From contig CBFIBY010000169.1 in the NCBI GenBank assembly GCA_965660955.1, positions 1 to 5,287 on the forward strand: 5,287 bases of DNA, written 5' to 3'. The notes under the pieces were generated by a model, which saw only the letters and a list, made by a program, of their open reading frames with translations, searched no databases and was not told the origin of the DNA. The stretch is from UBA2040 sp965660955. Lineage in GTDB: Bacteria > Bacteroidota > Bacteroidia > Flavobacteriales_D > Crocinitomicaceae. The position numbers and the translations under genes are program-made. The stretch's first letter is position 1; the number at the start of each line of letters is the position of its first letter. Below, in pieces: positions 1-5,287 of the stretch.

Positions 1-1046
1 ACTTATTTGTATTCGAAGGAATTGAGCGAGTAAAAGTAGGGTCTGTTCAAGCGGGAGATATTTGTGCCGTTACAGGTATTGAAGGATTTGAAATTGGTGA
101 CGTAATCTGCGACGCGGAGAATCCTGAGCCATTGGCTTCTATCAACATTGATGAACCAACGATGAACATGTTGTTCTCCATCAATGACAGTCCTTTCTTC
201 GGTAAAGAAGGTAAAAAAGTGACTTCACGCCATATTTCAGAGCGTTTAGAGAAAGAACTAGAAAAGAATCTCGCGATGCGTGTTACAAATACAGATAAAG
301 CCGACAAATGGTTAGTTGCAGGTCGTGGAGTATTGCACCTTTCTGTTCTCGTTGAAACGATGCGACGTGAAGGATATGAATTACAAGTTGGTCAGCCGCA
401 GGTAATCATCAAGGAAATTGATGGTGTAAAATGTGAGCCAATCGAAGAATTGACAATTGATTTACCTGAAGTAAACTCCGGAACAGCAGTTGAAGCTGTA
501 ACGAAACGTAAAGGAGAAATGATCAACATGGAGCCGAAAGGGAATCGCATGGTGATTCAGTTTCATATCCCGTCAAGAGGAATTATCGGTTTAAGAAACT
601 ACCTATTGACACAGACGGCGGGTGAAGCCATTATGACACACCGTTTCTTGGATTACCAACCGTACAAAGGTGAGATTCCAGGACGTCAAAACGGTTCTTT
701 AATCTCAATGGAACTCGGGAAGTCTATCCCATTTTCTTTGAACAACTTACAAGAACGAGGAACATTCTTCATCGGGCCAAACGAAGATATTTACGAAGGT
801 CAAGTGATAGGAGAAAATTCAAGAGCAGGAGATTTGAACATCAACGTAACGAAGATGAAGAAAATGTCAAACATGCGTTCTTCCGGTGCCGATGACAAAG
901 TGAGATTAGCACCACCAAAAGTATTTTCATTGGAAGAATGTTTAGAATACATTCAAAGTGATGAGTACGTCGAAGTAACGCCAGGTAATCTTCGAATTCG
1001 TAAAATCCTATTGAAGGAAAACGAAAGAAAAAGAGCGAGTAAATAA
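1..1046 (+). CDS. typA: Translational GTPase TypA/BipA, C-terminal part (5' end outside window)
   Basis: TypA/BipA is a translation-factor GTPase related to EF-G and LepA. It binds the 70S ribosome and is linked to 50S subunit assembly and to growth under cold or stress. The reading frame is open from base 3 and gives 347 residues before TAA at 1044-1046; full-length family members are about 600 residues, so the G domain is off the left edge. The visible part starts in the domain II beta-barrel (VQAGDICAVTGIEGFEIGD), then 'INIDEPTMNMLF' leads into the EF-G-like domain III ('FFGKEGKKVTSRHI..RLEKEL', 'GRGVLHLSVLVETMRREGYE'). Next come the EF-G domain V-like region ('PSRGIIGLRNYLLTQTAGEAIM') and the BipA-specific C-terminal domain ('NVTKMKKMSNMRSSGADD', 'SLEECLEYIQSDEYVEVTP'). 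That last domain separates it from EF-G and LepA. It ends in a basic tail (ENERKRASK), and a strong hairpin follows 12 bp after the stop, so it is probably not co-transcribed with the next gene. The frame shows no lesion. Confidence 0.97.
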   Translation, partial: LFVFEGIERVKVGSVQAGDICAVTGIEGFEIGDVICDAENPEPLASINIDEPTMNMLFSINDSPFFGKEGKKVTSRHISERLEKELEKNLAMRVTNTDKADKWLVAGRGVLHLSVLVETMRREGYELQVGQPQVIIKEIDGVKCEPIEELTIDLPEVNSGTAVEAVTKRKGEMINMEPKGNRMVIQFHIPSRGIIGLRNYLLTQTAGEAIMTHRFLDYQPYKGEIPGRQNGSLISMELGKSIPFSLNNLQERGTFFIGPNEDIYEGQVIGENSRAGDLNINVTKMKKMSNMRSSGADDKVRLAPPKVFSLEECLEYIQSDEYVEVTPGNLRIRKILLKENERKRASK

Positions 1047-1058
1047 TTATCCATATTA

Positions 1059-1095
1059 AAAATGTGTCCGATTCATACTGAATTGGGCACATTTT
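1059..1095 (+). terminator. Hairpin terminator downstream of typA
   Basis: Bases 1059-1075 pair with 1079-1095 over 17 consecutive positions. There are two G:U pairs (1067/1087 and 1070/1084) and a formal 3-nt loop (1076-1078), which in RNA would probably open to 5 nt. The 3' arm ends in TTTT, and a second T run (1099-1102) follows after GCG. The 5' arm begins with an A run (1058-1062), so the structure is nearly symmetric and could also stop transcription from the other strand. Its place 12 bp after the typA stop fits an intrinsic terminator; the interrupted T tract is the weak point. Confidence 0.8.
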
Positions 1096-1115
1096 GCGTT
1101 TTATGTTCATATACC

Positions 1116-1134
1116 TGTTGATAATCTATCAGCA
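1116..1134. promoter_or_regulatory. Small dyad upstream of TPR gene, possible operator or leader hairpin
   Basis: TGATA (1119-1123) and TATCA (1127-1131) form a perfect 5-bp inverted repeat around ATC. The pairing extends to 8 bp (1116-1123 with 1127-1134) if one G:T pair at 1118/1132 is allowed. It lies 57 bp before the TPR start codon and after the typA hairpin, where an operator or 5'-leader hairpin could sit. No regulator is identified, and a dyad this short in AT-rich DNA can easily be chance. Confidence 0.2.
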
Positions 1135-1190
1135 CGTAGCGCAAATTCAAGGAAAGAAATTGTGTAACTTCAAATGCAAAGAAAACATTT

Positions 1191-2591
1191 ATGTTTGACG
1201 ACGAACAAGAAGACTTTTTTCAAGGTGATTTAACGAAAGACCTTGAGAATTTTGAAAAATATCTGCAAGGTGGCAGTATGACTTACCTTGACGCCGATCG
1301 TTTTGAAGCGATGGTGGATCATTATTTAATCTCTGGACAATACAACAAAGCAATCTCGTGTTCGGAATATGCACTTTCGTTGTTTACTTTTGAACCAATT
1401 TTCAAATTACGAATGGCGCAAGGTTTGTCAGCTACGGGTAAACTAAAAGAAGCGCTCAATATTTTATCGCAGATTGAAAAAATAGTAGGGAACGATGCCG
1501 AATGGTTGTTGACAAAAGCCTCCATTTTTTCTCAGCTAAAAGATAGTAAGCGCGCAATTCGATTTTTTGAAGGAGCTCTTGAAAAGGCTGAATCGGAAGA
1601 TAAAGATGAAATCTTTTTGGATTTAGCGATGGAACATGAAAATACTGGCGATTACAAAAAAGCGATTGACGTGTTGAAACGCGCCATGAAACACAATCCG
1701 TCCAATGAAGGTGCGATATATGAACTAGCGTATTGTCACGATCAGCTAGACGATAATGAAAACGCGATAAAAAGCTACACAGATTTTATAGAAGACAACC
1801 CTTACTCCTACACTTCATGGTACAATTTGGGAAATGCCTTTTCTAAAATTGAGAATTTTGAAAAAGCGATTTGGGCCTATGATTATTGTTTAATCATTAA
1901 TGCAGAATTTGGACCAGCTCATTTTAATTTGGGGAATGCCTACTTATCTTTAGAAAAGTATAGAATGGCCATTGAAAGCTTTGAAGAATGCATGCGTGTG
2001 GATGGTGACGACCCCGTTGCGCTTTGCTATATTGGCGAGGCATATGAACAATTGGAAGAACTACCGCTCGCTAAAATGCACTATCAGCGCTCCATGGAAA
2101 TGGCTCCAATGTTGCCCGATGCATGGTTAGGAATGGGTATAGTTCACGATTTGGAAGGTAAAACGCTGGAAGCCTTGACTTTTATCTTAAAGGCACTCGA
2201 ATTAGATCCAGAAAATCAAGGTATCCGTCACGTTTTGGCTGGTGCCTATGAAAAATTAGAAGAATTCGAATTGGCGAAAGAGAATTACTTGTTAGCTTTG
2301 CGCCTTGATGGAAGCGATACGGAAACGTTGACCAATTACATCGAAATGATGTTAAACCAATCACCAGAAGAAGTTCTTCCATTTTTAGGAGAATATGAAA
2401 GTGAATTTGGTGACAATCGTCATTTGAAAATAATTACCATTAATGCTCTTTGGGTATTGGGTAAAAAAACGGAAGCTGTTTATGGTTTTCGAGCTTTGTT
2501 CGAGGTAGACTCGAATACGGCGAAAGAAATTTTTGAAGTAAACGAAGAATTAAAAAAAGTAAACGCATTTACGGACCTTTTTGATGAATAA
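1191..2591 (+). CDS. Cytoplasmic tetratricopeptide (TPR) repeat protein
   Basis: This 466-residue soluble protein is built almost entirely of TPR helix pairs, a fold that binds peptides or partner proteins. No signal peptide or membrane segment is visible. The acidic N-terminus (MFDDEQEDFF) leads into 'LENFEKYLQGGSMTYLDAD', which I recognise as typical of a conserved Flavobacteriia TPR family. Repeats of about 34 residues can be placed at roughly 35-64, 69-99, 104-135, 139-170, 173-204, 207-238, 241-272, 275-306, 309-340 and 343-374, with more degenerate ones up to about 440. The best match consensus: 'AWLGMGIVHDLEGKTLEALTFILKALELDP', and two adjacent repeats share the NLGNA signature (212-216, 246-250). 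The ATG at 1191 has an A-rich leader and no Shine-Dalgarno. The gene's last 8 bases overlap the next gene's start, so the two are probably translationally coupled. Its partner is unknown; the ComA-like enzyme encoded next to it is a candidate by context only. Confidence 0.93.
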   Translation: MFDDEQEDFFQGDLTKDLENFEKYLQGGSMTYLDADRFEAMVDHYLISGQYNKAISCSEYALSLFTFEPIFKLRMAQGLSATGKLKEALNILSQIEKIVGNDAEWLLTKASIFSQLKDSKRAIRFFEGALEKAESEDKDEIFLDLAMEHENTGDYKKAIDVLKRAMKHNPSNEGAIYELAYCHDQLDDNENAIKSYTDFIEDNPYSYTSWYNLGNAFSKIENFEKAIWAYDYCLIINAEFGPAHFNLGNAYLSLEKYRMAIESFEECMRVDGDDPVALCYIGEAYEQLEELPLAKMHYQRSMEMAPMLPDAWLGMGIVHDLEGKTLEALTFILKALELDPENQGIRHVLAGAYEKLEEFELAKENYLLALRLDGSDTETLTNYIEMMLNQSPEEVLPFLGEYESEFGDNRHLKIITINALWVLGKKTEAVYGFRALFEVDSNTAKEIFEVNEELKKVNAFTDLFDE

Positions 2592-3420
2592 GAACAATTT
2601 AAATTTCGACCTCCCATTCATGCCGGATAGAGAGGTTAAGCCCCGCAACAAGGGAATCACAATGATGATGGACAAAGGCATGAGTCTTCGTGAAACGGAA
2701 AATTTCATAGAATCCTCTGCCCATCTTACCGACGTTGTGAAATTTGGATTTGGGACGTCAATCGTCACAAAAAACCTCGAAGATAAAATCAAATTATATC
2801 GTGAAGCGAACATTCGACCCTATTTTGGCGGAACACTTTTCGAAATATTCCATGCGAGAGGAATGTACGATGACTACATCCGTTTTCTGGATAAATACAA
2901 ATTGGATTTAGCGGAAATCTCAGATGGTTCCATCATCATCGATCATGACGAAAAATGTGAGTTGATTCAGAAGATGTCGAAAGATAGAACTGTTCTTTCC
3001 GAAGTTGGTTCAAAAGATTCAGGTATCATTATTTCCCCAGCCAAATGGATTAAAATGATGAGTACAGAGCTTGAAGCTGGTTCTTGGAAGGTAATCGCGG
3101 AAGGTCGTGAATCTGGAACGGTAGGTGTTTTTCGTCCAAATGGAACAGCACACACATTCCTTATCAATAAAATTATCGCTAAGATCAACCCCAATGATAT
3201 TATGTGGGAGGCACCGATTAAGAACCAGCAAGTTTGGTTTATTAAATTATTTGGCGCCAACGTTAATCTCGGAAATATTGCACCAAAAGAAATGATTCCT
3301 TTGGAATGTCTGCGTCTTGGTCTTCGCGGAGATACTTTCTTCGAAAACCTTCCAGCTGATTATGCTGAGCGATTGAAACAAGTCAACGACGAAGAAGAAG
3401 TTGAAGAAACGGAAGATTAG
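2584..3420 (+). CDS. comA: Phosphosulfolactate synthase (ComA family)
   Basis: In methanogens ComA adds sulfite to phosphoenolpyruvate to make (2R)-phospho-3-sulfolactate, the first step of one coenzyme M route. This 278-residue TIM-barrel homologue keeps the family blocks in order: KFGFGTS (53-59), GGTLFE (82-87), EISDGSI (111-117), EVGSKD (140-145), EGRESG (173-178), EAP (209-211), NVNLGNI (226-232) and LGLRGDT (245-251). No block is missing, so it is likely an active enzyme. I chose the ATG at 2584, which overlaps the TPR gene by 8 nt, rather than the TTG one codon earlier. Residues 268-278 form a very acidic tail (NDEEEVEETED) that probably lies outside the barrel. The start suggests translational coupling to the upstream gene. 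No comB, comC, comD or comE homologue is in the window, so coenzyme M synthesis is not implied. Sulfonate or sulfonolipid metabolism, or a role like the plant heat-stress homologue HSA32, are alternatives. The family call is firm; the substrate is inferred. Confidence 0.9.
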   Translation: MNKNNLNFDLPFMPDREVKPRNKGITMMMDKGMSLRETENFIESSAHLTDVVKFGFGTSIVTKNLEDKIKLYREANIRPYFGGTLFEIFHARGMYDDYIRFLDKYKLDLAEISDGSIIIDHDEKCELIQKMSKDRTVLSEVGSKDSGIIISPAKWIKMMSTELEAGSWKVIAEGRESGTVGVFRPNGTAHTFLINKIIAKINPNDIMWEAPIKNQQVWFIKLFGANVNLGNIAPKEMIPLECLRLGLRGDTFFENLPADYAERLKQVNDEEEVEETED

Positions 3421-4304
3421 TGATTACTAAACTAGGTGAGGTTACAGGACATTCCGGAGCCGTATATGATTTGGCGGAGCAGGACGAAATGGTTTTCTCC
3501 GCAAGTGCAGATGGCTATATAGCAAAATGGAATTTGACATCCATGGAGCAAGACCCATTTTCAATCCGTTGTTCCACTCCACCCTATTCCATAGAAATTG
3601 CTAACAAGCACCTTTGGTTCGGGCTATCGTCCGGTGATTTACACATCGTTGATTTAGTTAAGAAGGAAGAAGTTAAATTCTACCAACAGCACCAATCTGC
3701 TATTTTCACCATAGCCCATATTCCATCGAAAAATGTTGTTATCACAGGCGATGCTGACGGAAATTTAGCTATCTGGAACGACTCCAATCTAAGCTTACTC
3801 CTCTTTCTACCCTTAAATTGTGGGAAAATCAGAAAGATAAATATCAAAAAAGATCAGAAACTTTTTGTGGTTCACGGACAAGATGAAAAAATTCGAATTT
3901 TTGAAACCACAAATTTCAATGAGCTCATTACTTTAAACGGTCACGAAAATGGGGCCAATTGCTCGGTTTTCATTGATGAAAACGAAGAAAAACTTCTTTC
4001 TGGAGGAAAAGACGGTCTCTTAAAAGTCTGGAATTGGCAGGAAGAAAAACTACTCAAAACAATTCCTGCACATAATTATGCCATCTATGACCTTTTGTTT
4101 GCTGAGAAAAAAGGAATTGTTATTTCAGCTAGCCGCGACAAATCCCTGAAAATTTGGAATTCTACAAGCCTTGATTTCATTGAAAAAATAGAATTTAAAT
4201 CTGGCGGCCACAAACATTCTGTTAATTCCATTCGTCTTATAGATGAGCATCATTTTATTTCAACTTCTGATGACAGAAATATCATTAAATGGAAAATTGA
4301 TTAA
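3420..4304 (+). CDS. WD40 repeat protein, predicted seven-bladed beta-propeller
   Basis: This 294-residue protein lacks a signal peptide or membrane helix and consists almost wholly of WD40 repeats, a protein-interaction fold uncommon in small bacterial proteins. Seven blades can be placed: 10-38 (ends KWN), about 50-79 (IVDL, degenerate), 91-120 (IWND), 132-162 (IFET, degenerate), 174-206 (VWNW), 217-247 (IWNS) and 264-293 (KWKI). Blades 1, 5 and 7 carry the GH dipeptide. The chain ends right after the third strand of blade 7, while the N-terminus (ITKLGEVT) precedes blade 1; this fits 'velcro' ring closure in which the N-terminus supplies the last strand. The GTG start at 3420 shares one base with the upstream TAG stop. 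It is chosen because the frame is closed by a stop at 3402-3404, no ATG lies in between, and later ATGs would cut blade 1. It is probably co-translated with the synthase. No catalytic domain is present and the binding partner is unknown. Confidence 0.92.
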   Translation: MITKLGEVTGHSGAVYDLAEQDEMVFSASADGYIAKWNLTSMEQDPFSIRCSTPPYSIEIANKHLWFGLSSGDLHIVDLVKKEEVKFYQQHQSAIFTIAHIPSKNVVITGDADGNLAIWNDSNLSLLLFLPLNCGKIRKINIKKDQKLFVVHGQDEKIRIFETTNFNELITLNGHENGANCSVFIDENEEKLLSGGKDGLLKVWNWQEEKLLKTIPAHNYAIYDLLFAEKKGIVISASRDKSLKIWNSTSLDFIEKIEFKSGGHKHSVNSIRLIDEHHFISTSDDRNIIKWKID

Positions 4305-4309
4305 ATTTG
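4302..4309 (+). promoter_or_regulatory. Possible Bacteroidota -7 element for the rhodanese gene
   Basis: TAAATTTG matches the Bacteroidota sigma-ABfr -7 consensus TAnnTTTG exactly and lies 52 bp before the rhodanese ATG. It overlaps the stop codon of the WD40 gene. I find no TTTG at the -33 distance, so the site is only half supported. If real, the rhodanese has its own promoter instead of relying only on read-through from the upstream operon. Confidence 0.25.
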
Positions 4310-4361
4310 GTGCGATTCCTGTAAGGTATAAGCCGAATAATAGTCAAAAACAAAAAAGAAC

Positions 4362-4871
4362 ATGAAACGTATTCTCCTTCTCCTCCTCCTTTTTATATTT
4401 ATTGGAACCGCTCATGGTCAAAATCCTGAAGGATTTGATAAAATGGCCGAAAATATGGCCGGAAACATGGACCTTGTCATTACTATGAAAGAGGTACAAA
4501 AACTTCAAAAAGAAAATAAAAGTATCACTTTTCTGGATACGCGTGAATACGCGGAATACAAGGTAAGTCATATGAAAAGCGCAATTTTTGTTGGATACAA
4601 AAAGATCAATTGGGATAAAATCAGGAAGCTGGATAAGGATGCCGTAATTGTCATCTACTGCTCAGTGGGTTATAGAAGCGGAAAGATTGCTGAAAAAATG
4701 CAAGATTTAGGTTTCACGAACGCAAAAAACCTCTATGGCGGTTTATTCAATTGGGCCAACAATGGCGGATTAGTTTCAACAACAATGGGAACAAACACCA
4801 ATGAAATTCACGGTTTTAGTAAAAATTGGTCGAAATGGATCAACAGGGAGAGGTGTCAGGTTGTATTGTAA
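4362..4871 (+). CDS. Exported single-domain rhodanese-like protein
   Basis: Rhodanese domains carry sulfur on a catalytic cysteine as a persulfide. This 169-residue protein begins with a Sec-type signal peptide: MKR, a leucine-rich core (4-14), and a likely signal peptidase I cut after AHG (residue 19). There is no lipobox cysteine, so it should be a soluble periplasmic protein. The rhodanese domain runs from about 38 to 134, with 'FLDTREYAEYKVSHMKSAI' (57-75), the active-site loop C100-SVGY-R105-S106, and the closing 'NLYGGLFNWANNGG'. The six-residue CxxxxR loop is the sulfurtransferase size, and the catalytic Cys is present. A C-terminal stretch, 'NEIHGFSKNWSKWI', resembles the tail of Bacteroidota periplasmic rhodaneses. 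The ATG at 4362 follows an A-rich leader without Shine-Dalgarno, 57 bp after the WD40 gene. It may be the last gene of that operon. The sulfur donor and acceptor cannot be read from the sequence. Confidence 0.93.
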   Translation: MKRILLLLLLFIFIGTAHGQNPEGFDKMAENMAGNMDLVITMKEVQKLQKENKSITFLDTREYAEYKVSHMKSAIFVGYKKINWDKIRKLDKDAVIVIYCSVGYRSGKIAEKMQDLGFTNAKNLYGGLFNWANNGGLVSTTMGTNTNEIHGFSKNWSKWINRERCQVVL

Positions 4872-4877
4872 TTCAAA

Positions 4878-5287
4878 CTACAAGTACCCCATTATTTTGT
4901 ACATCACATAGCCTACCCATTCTTTTGTAATTGTTTCCCAGTGATCAAGCACACCTACATTCGGTAAGAAATATTGCTCGAAATAATAGTTTCGTTTTGG
5001 TCCCGTTAACATTCCAACAGAAAAAGAAGTACAGTTTACCCCTTGTTTCTTAAAACACGCAAGGGATCGCCGCATGTGGGTAGAATTGGTTATCAACAGT
5101 ATTTTTCTCAATTCAGGCCTACGTTTGATGATTTTAGCCGTTTCTCGCGCATTTTCATGCGTATTCTGAGAATGCCGCTCAACAATAATATCAGACTTTG
5201 GAATACCATTTCTCAAAAGAACGGCAGCCAATTGTTCAGCTTCATGCAAACCTCGGTCAGAAACATATCCAGAATCACCAGAAATCA
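4878..5287 (-). CDS. DUF218 / YdcF-SanA-ElyC family protein, C-terminal part (5' end outside window)
   Basis: On the minus strand the frame is open from the right edge to TAG at 4878-4880, giving 135 residues. It keeps the DUF218 hallmarks in order: ISGDSG near the edge, then an EA pair (15-16 of the visible part), 'LLRNGIPKSDIIVERHSQNTHENA' with the SxNTxENA motif (39-46), 'ILLITNSTHMRRSLACFKKQG' with its conserved His (70), and a C-terminal 'LPNVGVLDHWETITKEWVGYVMYKIMGYL'. Proteins of this family, such as E. coli SanA, ElyC and YdcF, are linked to envelope integrity, and ElyC to undecaprenyl-carrier metabolism; a biochemical reaction is not settled. The N-terminus, where a membrane anchor is common, is missing because the gene continues past the window. 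The TTG at 5249 is not a real start, since family motifs continue upstream of it. It converges on the rhodanese gene with a 6-bp gap. Confidence 0.88.
   Translation of the reverse strand, partial: ISGDSGYVSDRGLHEAEQLAAVLLRNGIPKSDIIVERHSQNTHENARETAKIIKRRPELRKILLITNSTHMRRSLACFKKQGVNCTSFSVGMLTGPKRNYYFEQYFLPNVGVLDHWETITKEWVGYVMYKIMGYL

Noticed and set aside
841..1110. Minus-strand open frame of 89 codons spanning the end of typA and the terminator hairpin.
   Set aside because: Its start lies in the hairpin region and most of it is antisense to the conserved TypA C-terminal domain; no recognisable family.
1116..1124. TGTTGATAA, the complement of a relaxed DnaA box (TTATCAACA); a second copy lies at 5090-5098 on the plus strand.
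   Set aside because: Only two isolated copies, one inside a coding region, with no cluster, AT-rich unwinding block or dnaA/dnaN neighbour; chance in AT-rich DNA explains them.
1102..1172. Partial -7 like motifs (TATGTTCA at 1102-1109, TAACTTCA at 1165-1172) that could be the promoter of the TPR gene.
   Set aside because: Both miss the TTTG part of the Bacteroidota consensus and neither has a TTTG at the -33 distance, so no promoter position can be supported, although one is expected in this spacer.
1818..1960. Near-repeat DNA around two NLGNA codon runs in the TPR gene.
   Set aside because: The similarity follows from successive TPR motifs at protein level and is not a separate DNA repeat.
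2967..3260. Minus-strand open frame of 97 codons with a hydrophobic stretch, inside the comA gene.
   Set aside because: It lies wholly opposite a well-conserved coding region, resembles no known protein, and is explained as a shadow frame.
4840..4871. Possible frameshift at the end of the rhodanese, because the tail RERCQVVL looks unlike the usual family ending.
   Set aside because: Neither alternative frame gives a clearly better family match, and the protein has a normal length and complete domain, so natural divergence is the simpler reading.

Overview
The window is about 5.3 kb of compact, AT-leaning DNA that looks like the chromosome of a member of Bacteroidota, most likely Flavobacteriia/Flavobacteriales. 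The evidence is protein-level. The TypA/BipA C-terminus, the TPR protein with its 'ENFEKYLQGGSM.YLDAD' N-terminus, the phosphosulfolactate synthase homologue and the secreted rhodanese all resemble flavobacterial versions. The genes also lack clear Shine-Dalgarno sequences and have A-rich leaders, as is usual in that phylum. The genus cannot be read from the sequence; a Crocinitomicaceae/Cryomorphaceae-like member is possible but is only an impression.

Layout: (1) Bases 1-1046, + strand: the last 347 codons of typA (bipA), a ribosome-associated translational GTPase; its GTPase domain lies off the left edge. (2) 1047-1190: a 144-bp spacer with a long, near-perfect hairpin (1059-1095) that should end the typA transcript, then a small dyad (1116-1134). 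(3) 1191-4304, + strand: three tightly packed genes, namely a cytoplasmic TPR protein, a ComA-family phosphosulfolactate synthase that overlaps it by 8 nt, and a single-propeller WD40 protein whose GTG start shares one base with the synthase stop codon. (4) 4362-4871, + strand: a small exported single-domain rhodanese after a 57-bp gap, either the last gene of the same operon or under its own promoter. (5) 4878-5287, - strand: the C-terminal part of a DUF218 (SanA/ElyC/YdcF-like) protein, convergent with the rhodanese across only 6 bp and running off the right edge.

Functionally the window is mostly housekeeping. Its most interesting part is the TPR - ComA-like enzyme - WD40 unit. Two repeat scaffolds that normally bind proteins flank, and appear translationally coupled to, an enzyme that in archaea makes the first intermediate of coenzyme M. 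No other coenzyme M gene is visible here, so the enzyme's role in this organism (sulfonate or sulfonolipid metabolism, or an HSA32-like non-metabolic role) is open. I see no mobile element, CRISPR array, tRNA or rRNA.
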